From: CAYQJL01 sp964612295 | Lineage (GTDB): Bacteria; Eisenbacteria; RBG-16-71-46; CAIMUX01; WJJG01 | Direction: 5' to 3' | Length of the DNA stretch: 24,737 bases | Assembly: GCA_964612295.1 (NCBI GenBank) | Contig: CAZTDY010000063.1 | Span: 1-24,737, forward strand | Shown: one piece after another, positions 1 through 6,904 of the stretch | How the letters are laid out: each line of letters starts with the position of its first letter | Numbering within the stretch: the stretch's first letter is position 1 | The notes under the pieces: model-generated | Told to the model about the DNA's origin: nothing | What the model saw: the letters and a program-made list of their open reading frames with translations, nothing else | The model's database searches: none | Made by a program: the position numbers and the translations under genes

Positions 1-5
1 ACTAG

Positions 6-1190
6 TTAGGGCTGATCGACAACCCTAAAGGGCGATGCCCGCCACAGGTTTTCAGCCGGGTTGTAGTAGGGTTCGGTGATGGCTTGGCGGACATCGTCAG
101 CGCCGACCTGGCCCGCATCATAGTGAACTCGGATCTTGGCCTCCCCCGGTCCCGGCCAGGCCTCGAGCCTCACCTGGCCGGGCAAGGCGAACTCATCATC
201 ACGATCGAGGAAGAAGACGAGCAAGGATCCGCGTCCCCGGCAACTGAGTTCTTCGAGCATGAGCTCGACCGTCGCCGTCTCACCCGCCGCCTGTCCCCGG
301 TCGTAGGTGAAGGAAGGCGCTGGCATGAGGGTCGCGCCGAGCGCCGCCGCGCCGACACAGAGGAGCACCACCGCGCCAACGACCACCTGGGGCCAGCGAG
401 ACAGAAGCCGTCCGCCGGGAATCGAGAGCGCCAACGTGCGGCCACCTTGCACCGGGCAGGATGTCACGCACTCCAGGCAATTCGTGCACCGCGCTGCGGC
501 CACCACCTCGGCCTCATGGACCCCGATCTGCATGGCACAGACGCGTGTGCACCTCTCGCAGTCCGTACAACTCTCGCGATCCCGCTTCACCCGCAGCAAG
601 CCCACCTTCGAGAAGGGTTGCAGCACCGCAGCCAGCGGACACAGCCACCGGCAGAAGGGCGCGTTCGTGAACATCGCGCCCAGGAGGGTCGCGCCGGCGA
701 CCACGTAGGCCCAGATCGTGATGTCCTCCCCGTGTCGGCTAAGGAGAACGTAGCAGGGATCAAATCCTCGAAAGACCAGCTCGGCGGTGCGGTAGGTGAA
801 CCAGAGGATCACGACCAGCATGAGGTACTTCCCCAGAGGCAAGACGCGGGCCGCGGCACCCGTAGGTTGCCAGCGGGGCAGTCTCAAGCGCCGGCCGAGG
901 AGGTGAGCCCACTCGTAGATGGTGCCCAAGGGACACACGTAGCTGCAGAAGACCCGGCGGGCGAGAATCGTCATCAGCAGAACGCCGGCGAGGATGTAGA
1001 AATTGCTCACGCCGAGGGAGCAGGGCAGATTGCCTTCTTTGACATAGGTGTAGAGCGCCTCCACGCCGCCAAATGGGCACCAGAGCTCGGCGTTGGACCC
1101 CAGGAGAAAAACGGCCACGACGGTCAGGATCAGAAAGCCCGTCTGCAGGATGGTGCGTGTCACCGGTCTTGCCGCTCCGCCGTCAGCCAA
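6..1190 (-). CDS. Membrane-bound polyferredoxin (NapH/CcoG-like) with HMA-like C-terminal domain
   Basis: Predicted inner-membrane iron-sulfur protein that passes electrons between the membrane and a partner. Visible: several hydrophobic segments (about residues 15-32, 63-78, 120-137, 158-174, 266-288), the Cys-Pro elements CPFGG (38), CSYVCPLG (82-89) and CRWLCPL (180-186) typical of NapH/CcoG-type proteins, then two classic [4Fe-4S] motifs with Cys 208/211/214/218 and 235/238/241/245. Unusually, residues about 305-390 form a ferredoxin-like alpha/beta domain resembling heavy-metal-associated domains, but the CXXC is reduced to a single Cys in LSCRGRG. The start at 1190 is TTG with no clear ribosome site; GTG at 1163 is an alternative. 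It lies 24 bp after the TPR gene and is probably cotranscribed. The family is secure; the substrate is unknown. Confidence 0.85.
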   Translation of the reverse strand: MADGGAARPVTRTILQTGFLILTVVAVFLLGSNAELWCPFGGVEALYTYVKEGNLPCSLGVSNFYILAGVLLMTILARRVFCSYVCPLGTIYEWAHLLGRRLRLPRWQPTGAAARVLPLGKYLMLVVILWFTYRTAELVFRGFDPCYVLLSRHGEDITIWAYVVAGATLLGAMFTNAPFCRWLCPLAAVLQPFSKVGLLRVKRDRESCTDCERCTRVCAMQIGVHEAEVVAAARCTNCLECVTSCPVQGGRTLALSIPGGRLLSRWPQVVVGAVVLLCVGAAALGATLMPAPSFTYDRGQAAGETATVELMLEELSCRGRGSLLVFFLDRDDEFALPGQVRLEAWPGPGEAKIRVHYDAGQVGADDVRQAITEPYYNPAENLWRASPFRVVDQP

Positions 1191-1214
1191 TCACATTTCG
1201 GTTGGATCGACAGC

Positions 1215-2081
1215 CTACATCCCGCCTTTGCTGCAGCTCGTCCGGCTTGGGCAGCCACCACAGCTCTTGCCCGAGCTGCAGGACGATTCCGCGATCTTGG
1301 ACTTGGTTTCCAGCACCTTCGAGAAGGACTTGTCCCCCTTCAGGGATGAGAAGTCTGAACAGGCGGCGAGCTTGCCGGAGAGGACCCCGTGCTGACTCTC
1401 CGCGGTCTGTTCGAAGACCTTCTTCAAAAGCTCCAGCGCCTGTCCATCCCGGCCCTGACGTGCCTCCAGGCGCGCGAATAGCAGGATCTGTTCCGGGTCA
1501 TCGCTCGAGACGTCCTTCTCGATCTGCTGACGGAGTTTCGCGTCCATCGGTTCTCCGGCCCCGACCTGCGCGAGCGCGAGAAGGAGGAGGCCCGTGGTGG
1601 GCAGTTCCTTCTGGTTCACCCCCGCGAGCAGGGCGGCCGCCTCTTGATTGCGATCGGTCTCGATGAAGCTCTCGGCCAGGCGCATCGCCCCCTCCAGATC
1701 CGACCGCTTGGCATGCGCCTGCCGGTCAAGGGTCAACGCTTCGCCGTATAGGTTCTTACTATAGTAGTAGGCCCGCAGCGCCTGAGCCCGAACGAGCCAT
1801 TTCTCGGCGTCCTGCTCTTTCGTGAGTTCATCGCGCAGCTTCAGCACACGGCGCAGGATCGCAGCCTCGGCCGAGTAGTCGGCGGCCTTGGGATCCTGGG
1901 TGCTGGCCTCCGAGAACGCCGCGAGGGCCTTGTCGAACTCGCCCTGCGAGAGCAGTTCCTCACCCTGGGCGAAGGTGCGGGCGGCATCGTCATCGGCGGC
2001 TGCGGGGACCGCAGCCCAGCCGAAGACGGCAATCAGGACGCAGATCAGTGAAAGGGTCGATCGATTGACATGGTTCTTCAT
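1215..2081 (-). CDS. Secreted TPR protein with C-terminal CX5CX2CX5C tail
   Basis: No named family recognised. The first 29 residues form a signal peptide (hydrophobic core, AAA before the acidic DDDAA), so the protein is exported. Residues about 33-64 (EELLSQGEFDKALAAFSEA) and further helix pairs to about 225 look like tetratricopeptide repeats, a protein-interaction scaffold. The last 21 residues are Ser/Gly/Lys-rich with Cys at 268, 274, 277 and 283, a compact potential metal or Fe-S site. The reading frame is open up to a TTG at 2114, but ATG 2081 is preferred because the signal peptide begins there. It precedes the polyferredoxin gene by 24 bp, so the Cys tail may exchange metal or electrons with that protein; this is inference. 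Confidence 0.82.
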   Translation of the reverse strand: MKNHVNRSTLSLICVLIAVFGWAAVPAAADDDAARTFAQGEELLSQGEFDKALAAFSEASTQDPKAADYSAEAAILRRVLKLRDELTKEQDAEKWLVRAQALRAYYYSKNLYGEALTLDRQAHAKRSDLEGAMRLAESFIETDRNQEAAALLAGVNQKELPTTGLLLLALAQVGAGEPMDAKLRQQIEKDVSSDDPEQILLFARLEARQGRDGQALELLKKVFEQTAESQHGVLSGKLAACSDFSSLKGDKSFSKVLETKSKIAESSCSSGKSCGGCPSRTSCSKGGM

Positions 2082-2124
2082 GTTTGTACCCTGCTGTTCA
2101 TGTGATGATGACAAGCGAACCGCG

Positions 2125-2133
2125 ATGATATCA
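2125..2133 (-). promoter_or_regulatory. Candidate extended -10 promoter for the TPR/polyferredoxin pair
   Basis: On the minus strand the sequence reads TGATATCAT, an extended -10 (TG-N-TATCAT, five of six matches to TATAAT). No good -35 lies 17 bp upstream, which extended -10 promoters tolerate. Transcription would start near 2118, giving a leader of roughly 37 nt to the ATG at 2081. Prediction by eye only. Confidence 0.4.
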
Positions 2134-2174
2134 CAGATGGTCGGGTCCGCACCACAATCAGTCCTGCCGAGGTC

Positions 2175-2606
2175 TTAGAGCGGCGGCTTGGGCTTCTTCT
2201 TCTTGAAGTCGGAGAACTCCCTCTCCAGGGCGTCGAGCTTCTCTTGCTTCTTCTTGTCCATCTCGCCGCCGGTGAGCATCTCCTCGAGCTTCTCCTGCCG
2301 GGATTGGCTGCGGCGTTTGAAGCTGGCGACCTCGTCGTCCAGGTGTTCCTTGCTGCCTTCGGTCGGCAGATCCTCGAGCCCCGCGTGATCGATCAGGTCG
2401 AATCGGATTTCGAACGGGGTCTCGTGCATACTCAGGATCTCGACCTTGGTGAGGCCCCGCAGAACCACCCGGGTTTCCTCCTCGGTCCATTCGAGTAGCG
2501 CCGCAATCTCCTCCGGGGTCGGAGGGCGGGTTTGTTTGTTGCGGAGCACGCGGATCGCCGCGACGGCCAGGTGCCCATCCTCCTGGGATGGAAGCCGATC
2601 TGTCAT
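2175..2606 (-). CDS. Hypothetical protein, winged-helix-like N-terminus and charged coiled-coil tail
   Basis: A 143-residue cytoplasmic protein of no family I can name. Residues about 10-80 have the helix pattern of a winged-helix domain (PTPEEIAALLEWTEEETR resembles a helix-turn-helix, followed by ILSMHETPFEIRFDL as a possible wing). Residues about 85-143 are highly charged, with heptad-like Leu spacing and a Lys/Pro end (KKKKPKPP), suggesting a coiled coil. The frame is open to 2888, but the start is set at ATG 2606 because GAGGAGGT sits ideally upstream; the longer version would overlap the oppositely oriented S4 gene entirely. It could bind DNA or RNA or act as a small scaffold; the sequence does not decide. 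Confidence 0.78.
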   Translation of the reverse strand: MTDRLPSQEDGHLAVAAIRVLRNKQTRPPTPEEIAALLEWTEEETRVVLRGLTKVEILSMHETPFEIRFDLIDHAGLEDLPTEGSKEHLDDEVASFKRRSQSRQEKLEEMLTGGEMDKKKQEKLDALEREFSDFKKKKPKPPL

Positions 2607-2663
2607 ACCAACCTCCTCGAAGGCTTTCAGCGTACCACTGCGCCATCGGTAGGTAAATCGATT

Positions 2664-2677
2664 GAACCGGACGGTTC
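2664..2677. repeat. Perfect inverted repeat in a divergent intergenic region
   Basis: GAACCG-GA-CGGTTC, six-base arms around a two-base centre, in the 93-bp gap between the divergent starts at 2606 and 2700. Position and symmetry fit a dimeric repressor operator controlling one or both genes. No convincing -35/-10 pair was seen around it, so this is only a candidate. Confidence 0.35.
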
Positions 2678-2699
2678 GGGGCGCCACACTCCACCTGCA

Positions 2700-2945
2700 A
2701 TGGAACAAGTCGACATCGAAATCCAAACGCCCGATATCCGCCTCGATGGCCTGCTGAAGTTCGCCGCGGTCGTGGGGACCGGCGGCGAGGCGAAGTTTCT
2801 GATCCAGGAGGGTCGGGTCCACGTGAACGGTCATGCGGAGCATCATCGCAGCCATCGGGTCAGCCCTGGAGATCAGGTGGTTCTCCATGATGACGATGAC
2901 GTGGCCGTCGTGGAGATTCAGGTACGGGCAAGCGCCCCGGAGTGA
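2700..2945 (+). CDS. Small S4-domain RNA-binding protein (YaaA/RlbA-like)
   Basis: An 81-residue single S4 domain, the fold used by ribosomal protein S4, pseudouridine synthases and ribosome-associated heat-shock proteins to bind structured RNA. The diagnostic stretch is visible: RLDGLLKFAAVVGTGGEAK, then FLIQEGRVHVNGH and RVSPGDQVV. The length fits the stand-alone RlbA/YaaA group, which is thought to associate with ribosomes. The start is ATG 2700, the first residue before the domain; it has no obvious Shine-Dalgarno. It is divergent from the winged-helix-like protein and ends 4 bp before the stop of the convergent histidine kinase gene. Target RNA unknown. Confidence 0.88.
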   Translation: MEQVDIEIQTPDIRLDGLLKFAAVVGTGGEAKFLIQEGRVHVNGHAEHHRSHRVSPGDQVVLHDDDDVAVVEIQVRASAPE

Positions 2946-2949
2946 CCTC

Positions 2950-4710
2950 TCAGAGCGCAGGCTGGCGACGGTTCAATGCCGGCCCGATGGCCGCGGATAG
3001 CTCATCCAGACCGAACGGCTTCTGCAGGAAACCGATGGCCCCGGCGTCCAATGCAGCCTCGGAATCTTCCCCCGGATTGTATCCCGAGATGAGGAGGATC
3101 TGCGCGTCCGGCTTGACCTCTCTGAGGGCGGTGAAGGTCTCCCCACCCCCCAGGCCGGGCATCACGAGATCCAGAATGATCAAGTCCACTTCTGCGGCAT
3201 GATCTCGGAACCACTCCAGGCCGTCCTCTCCACTCTTTTTCGTGACGACGACATGGCCCAGCTTCTTCAGGAGAGCCTCGGCCACATTCCGGGTGGCCTC
3301 TTCGTCATCAACGACGAGAACGCAGGCCGGGGTCAGGTCTGGGGCCGGATCCGCGGCAACGGCAACGGGCCGCACCGGGCGCGAGCGCTCCCGCGGCTCT
3401 GCGGTCGTCAGCGGAAGATAGAGGTGGGCGGTGGTGCCGCGGCCCGGCTGGCTGGTCAGACGAATGCCGCCGCCGTGGCGCCTGACAACACCATACACCG
3501 CCGCCAGTCCCATCCCCGTTCCCTTGCCGGTCTCTTTGGTCGTGAAGAGAGGCTCAAAAGCCCGATCGAGCGTCGCGCTGTCCATGCCGCGGCCCGAGTC
3601 GGACACGGTGATGCAGAGGAGCCGATCCCCCGTCACCTCTGCCGGCAGTGCCTGCTCGCCCATCGCGGCCTTGGGGACTACAACGGTTCCGATGGTCAGC
3701 GTTCCCCCCTCAGGCATGGCTTCGCGCGCATTGAGGGCGATATTCAGCAGCGCGTTGTGCAACTGCCCGGGTTCGCCCGGCACAACCGATGGGTCCGCGC
3801 TCAGGTCTTCCCGGATGCTGATGTTCTCGCCCAGCGTGGCCCGGAGCTTGGGAATCAACTCTCTAATGACCACATGGATGTCGACCGGCTGGGTGGCAAT
3901 GGGGTGCCAGCGAGAGAAGTCGAGCAGCTGGGAAGTGAGGTCCGCGGATCGTCGCGCGCTTACCAGCACTTTCTCCGCGTACTCTTTGAGTTTTGGATCC
4001 TCGAGCTTCTTGGCCAGCAACTGGGCGAATCCCATGATGCCGCCCAGCTGGTTGTTGAAGTCATGGGCGAAACCGCCGGCCAGTTTGCCGATCGCCTCCA
4101 TCCTCTCCGATTGGCGATACCGGCGTTCCAGCTCGACATCGGACGTCACATCTTGCAGGACGGCAACGAAGTTTGTCGCGATGCCCGCCGCATCCCGGAC
4201 CGGCGAGATCGTCAGGTCCGCCCGGTAGGTCGTTCGATCCTCCTTCAATTGATCGAGGCGTCCGTGCCAGGTTGCTCCCCCCCTGACGGTCTCCCAGAGC
4301 TCCTCGAAACCATGCGCGGCCTGAGATTCCACCAGGAGTATCCGAAGGCTCTGGCCGATCGCCTCGGCCCGCTCATAGCCGGTGGTCTCCAAAAAGGCTG
4401 GATTGACGTATTCGATCACACCTGCACGATCGGTGAGGATGACGCCCTGGGCCATCTGCTCGATCGCCGACCTCAGGTTGGCGCCTTCGTCGTCGGCCGC
4501 CGGAACTGTCTGGCGAGAGCCTCGTCTCAGGTACAGGGCGCCCACGAGAATACCCAGCACACAGCCGAAGGAAGCGGGAATCAGGTAGCCCCGCCAGCCG
4601 GGGGATAGGTCCAGGAAGCTCATCTGAAGCGCGAACAGGCAACACAGCAGGGCTATGCCGCCCACAGCGGCCAGCGCGAGAACGAGGCTTTTCTTCGAAT
4701 CACTGGGCAC
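2950..4710 (-). CDS. PAS-domain hybrid sensor histidine kinase with C-terminal receiver
   Basis: Membrane-anchored phosphorelay kinase. Two N-terminal transmembrane segments (about 8-30 and 42-61) have almost no periplasmic loop, so sensing is probably through the cytoplasmic PAS domain (about 75-190). HisKA carries the phospho-acceptor His216 in GGFAHDFNNQLGGI, typical of the HDFNN subgroup. The ATPase domain shows the N box (ALNARE, Asn327), G1 DSGRGMD (371-377) and G2 GKGTGMGL. A receiver occupies about 462-580 with the acidic pair Asp468/469, phospho-acceptor Asp514 (ILDLVMPG), Ser542 and Lys564 (QKPF). The start is GTG 4710 with GGAGG eight bases upstream. No cognate regulator is adjacent, so the internal receiver probably hands phosphate on to a distant partner or tunes the kinase. 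Confidence 0.95.
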   Translation of the reverse strand: MPSDSKKSLVLALAAVGGIALLCCLFALQMSFLDLSPGWRGYLIPASFGCVLGILVGALYLRRGSRQTVPAADDEGANLRSAIEQMAQGVILTDRAGVIEYVNPAFLETTGYERAEAIGQSLRILLVESQAAHGFEELWETVRGGATWHGRLDQLKEDRTTYRADLTISPVRDAAGIATNFVAVLQDVTSDVELERRYRQSERMEAIGKLAGGFAHDFNNQLGGIMGFAQLLAKKLEDPKLKEYAEKVLVSARRSADLTSQLLDFSRWHPIATQPVDIHVVIRELIPKLRATLGENISIREDLSADPSVVPGEPGQLHNALLNIALNAREAMPEGGTLTIGTVVVPKAAMGEQALPAEVTGDRLLCITVSDSGRGMDSATLDRAFEPLFTTKETGKGTGMGLAAVYGVVRRHGGGIRLTSQPGRGTTAHLYLPLTTAEPRERSRPVRPVAVAADPAPDLTPACVLVVDDEEATRNVAEALLKKLGHVVVTKKSGEDGLEWFRDHAAEVDLIILDLVMPGLGGGETFTALREVKPDAQILLISGYNPGEDSEAALDAGAIGFLQKPFGLDELSAAIGPALNRRQPAL

Positions 4711-4751
4711 TGGCCGGGCCTCCGCTGCCGGTCACTGGAGGAGCCACCGCG

Positions 4752-5861
4752 ATGCAACCCTTGAAGTCGACTCCCAGCTGCATCCTACCAGGGATTTCTG
4801 GCAGGGGCACGCGGATTGGTGAAGGGTTGCCGGACGGGGCGAATCAAGCACCGCAACTTGACGGCCGCCGGTCGGCTTTCTATGCTCGCGGGGTGGTTCG
4901 TCCAAACACACAGGTGGCATCCAGCCCCCCCATACGGCACCCTCGCTCGAGAGGCCGCCGCAAACCGGGAGGATCGGCTACGAGCATCGATTTGATCAAA
5001 GCCCTGTATCGCGAACGACCGCACGCCACGCTCCACACGCCCTTCTGCAAAGTGCGTGACGTTCTCGACAACTGCCATTTTCTCGCCTCCACGGATGGCC
5101 TTCGCCTGAGCGCCGCGGTGGCCTACACCGAAGACTCGATCGAGTTTGCCTGGGCGCTTCCCGGGCGCGCGGAGACTTTGCGCAATCTGATCGTCCAGGC
5201 ACGGCATCGGCTGAAGCAGGTCTCCTTTCTGGCGGTCATGGAAACGGGTTCGAGAAGCTGGAGTCAGATTCTGGATCTGCCCATTCTGGGACGCTACTAC
5301 AGGTCCTGCTTTCGTGACCCCCGCCCTCCCGAGGTCGATCTGCCGCGCGACTTCAGCTTCGTGGCCCTCGATCCACAGAGGGATGCCGCCAAAGTCACTG
5401 ATATCATCCATCGGGCCTACCCCAGCCTCCGGCGCTTGGTGACCGCCGAGCAGCTCCAAGCCATGGCCAAACTGCCGTTCTATCGACCGGAGCATTGGTT
5501 CTTCCTGCGCCACGACGGCAGCGGGGAGAACGTGGGCGTTTCGCTGGGGGGATTCTGCGCGGAGATGGAGGAGGGTTTCATCGATTGGGTCGAGATCATT
5601 CCTCGCTTCAGGGGACGCGGCCTGGGCCGGTGCCTCATCCTGGAATTGATCCGCCACCTGTGTGATTCAAGCCGCGTCATTACCTGGACCGGCAGTCTCG
5701 ACGCGCCCTTCGTCGTCGGCGACCTGTACAAGCACTGCGGTTTCAGCCGAACCCGGCAGTGGACCGTCTTGGGTGAGGGGACGCGCTCGGCCAGGCGGGT
5801 CGCCTCCCTCTTCGTCCCGCCCCCGGGGCTCAGTCGTCGGCCGGACGAGTCCTCGTCATGA
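4752..5861 (+). CDS. GNAT-fold acetyltransferase-like protein, probably two GNAT-like halves
   Basis: The C-terminal half is a GNAT N-acetyltransferase: FIDWVEIIPRFRGRGLGRC contains the acetyl-CoA loop RGRGLG (about residues 286-291), and DLYKHCGFSRTRQW is the usual terminal strand/helix. Residues about 80-190 resemble a second, degenerate GNAT-like half without that loop. Substrate unknown. ATG 4752 is kept because GGAGGAG precedes it by eight bases, but the first 75-80 residues are Pro/Arg-rich and look unlike folded protein. A candidate promoter at 4858-4886 would favour a later start (GTG 4893 or 4914, or TTG 4992). Its stop overlaps the next start by four bases (ATGA), so the genes are translationally coupled. 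Function confident at fold level only. Confidence 0.8.
   Translation: MQPLKSTPSCILPGISGRGTRIGEGLPDGANQAPQLDGRRSAFYARGVVRPNTQVASSPPIRHPRSRGRRKPGGSATSIDLIKALYRERPHATLHTPFCKVRDVLDNCHFLASTDGLRLSAAVAYTEDSIEFAWALPGRAETLRNLIVQARHRLKQVSFLAVMETGSRSWSQILDLPILGRYYRSCFRDPRPPEVDLPRDFSFVALDPQRDAAKVTDIIHRAYPSLRRLVTAEQLQAMAKLPFYRPEHWFFLRHDGSGENVGVSLGGFCAEMEEGFIDWVEIIPRFRGRGLGRCLILELIRHLCDSSRVITWTGSLDAPFVVGDLYKHCGFSRTRQWTVLGEGTRSARRVASLFVPPPGLSRRPDESSS
4858..4886 (+). promoter_or_regulatory. Sigma70-like promoter inside the predicted GNAT 5' end
   Basis: TTGACG, a 17-bp spacer, then TATGCT: five of six and four of six consensus matches with ideal spacing. It lies within the first 45 codons of the 4752 reading frame and would start transcription near 4893. 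Either the true start codon lies downstream or this is an internal promoter. It shares TTGACG with the promoter at 11076-11105. Confidence 0.45.
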
Positions 5862-6904
5862 AACTCGTCACCAGCTACTTCGGTTGCCGGATCCTGCGCC
5901 ATGTGCAGCGCGACATGGCCCGGCTTGCGGAACTCGGCTTCGATCAGGTGGTCCACACCTTTTCGGAGAATGACCTCTACTACTCTCCCGAAACCATGCG
6001 GGACATCGTCGCCTGCACGCAAGGAGCCGGGCTCGAGGTCCAGATCGATCCCTGGGGCGTGGCCGGTATTTTCGGCGGCGAGGCCTTTTCCAGATGGATC
6101 GTCGAGGAGCCCGATCTTCAGCAGCGGGGGCGTTCCGGTCGCACGTTGGGTGGGGCCTGTCTGAATCACCCGGGATTGCGGGAGAAGCTGACCTCCTGGT
6201 TGGACGCGGCGGCCGCAACGGGTGCAGACCAGGTTTTTTGGGATGAACCGCACTGGTCGCCGAAAGGGCCCCGCAATCCGGCCGGAGAACGATGCATCTG
6301 CCAACACTGCAGGGCCGCCGCCCGGCAGTGGGCCGAGTGCTGTGACGACGACGAACTCCGGACAGCCGTGGCGGATCTATCCACTGCACCGGTGAAGACG
6401 GTCGAGCAGTTCCGGGCTGCGTCCGTACTACGATTGCTCGCCGAACTTTGCCAACTTGCCACCGACCGGGATTTGGGGTCGAGCATCTGTGTGCTGCCGT
6501 TGGGGGTTCTCGATCAGCCTCCGCTCGATTGGCAGCAGATCGCGTCGCTGGCCGGCGCCCTGACCTTTGGCACCGATCCCTACTGGCAGGCCTTCGATAT
6601 CGAAACTAGCGAGGAACGGGACCTCTTCATCGACACCAACGTCACGGCCGCGATGGAAGCCTGCCAGACGACCGGGCTGCGTTCGATGCTCTGGATTCAG
6701 GCCTTTCGGATCCCGAGTGAGCGGCAGCAGGATCTGCTGGAGGGGGCGAAGCGGCTCATGCGCCACCGCCCCTCTCTCGCCGCCGTCTGGGGCTTTGAAG
6801 CGTGCGCCCACATGAGCGCCTTGGCCTGCGAGGACGCCTATCGGTTCTGGGATCGGTTGGTTTCCCTGATGCGCGAGGAGGCATCGCGCGGGAAGGAAGC
6901 GTAG
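5858..6904 (+). CDS. Putative (beta/alpha)-barrel protein with CXCX2C cluster
   Basis: A 348-residue soluble protein of no family I can name with confidence. The succession of strand-like segments (MKLVTSYFG, FDQVVHTFSEND, LEVQIDPWG, ADQVFWDEPHW, ALTFGTDPYW, LRSMLWIQAF, AAVWGFEA) is what a TIM barrel of the glycoside-hydrolase type would show, and Asp129-Glu130-Pro131 at a strand end is a plausible catalytic acid site. Directly after it, Cys146, Cys148 and Cys151 (RCICQHC) may bind zinc. No signal peptide, so probably cytoplasmic. It begins inside the stop of the GNAT gene (ATGA overlap) and ends immediately before the next start. Hydrolase activity is inference; it could equally be an isomerase- or epimerase-type barrel. 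Confidence 0.8.
   Translation: MKLVTSYFGCRILRHVQRDMARLAELGFDQVVHTFSENDLYYSPETMRDIVACTQGAGLEVQIDPWGVAGIFGGEAFSRWIVEEPDLQQRGRSGRTLGGACLNHPGLREKLTSWLDAAAATGADQVFWDEPHWSPKGPRNPAGERCICQHCRAAARQWAECCDDDELRTAVADLSTAPVKTVEQFRAASVLRLLAELCQLATDRDLGSSICVLPLGVLDQPPLDWQQIASLAGALTFGTDPYWQAFDIETSEERDLFIDTNVTAAMEACQTTGLRSMLWIQAFRIPSERQQDLLEGAKRLMRHRPSLAAVWGFEACAHMSALACEDAYRFWDRLVSLMREEASRGKEA

Noticed and set aside
84..1349. Long open frame on the plus strand opposite the polyferredoxin gene
   Set aside because: It is antisense to a gene with clear Fe-S motifs, its translation is low-complexity Arg/Pro/His-rich with no domain, and long antisense frames are expected in GC-rich DNA. The same applies to antisense frames at 3199-4608, 4785-5657, 6428-7828, 9649-10347, 11079-11840, 11937-12932, 13725-14570, 19377-20036, 20310-21176 and 21910-22788.
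2607..2888. Longer version of the 2175-2606 protein starting at 2888
   Set aside because: It would lie fully opposite the S4-domain gene, and ATG 2606 has an excellent ribosome site.
2945..2950. Search for an intrinsic terminator between the S4 and kinase genes
   Set aside because: Only four bases separate the stops and no T-tailed hairpin is visible; termination must be Rho-dependent or occur inside the genes.
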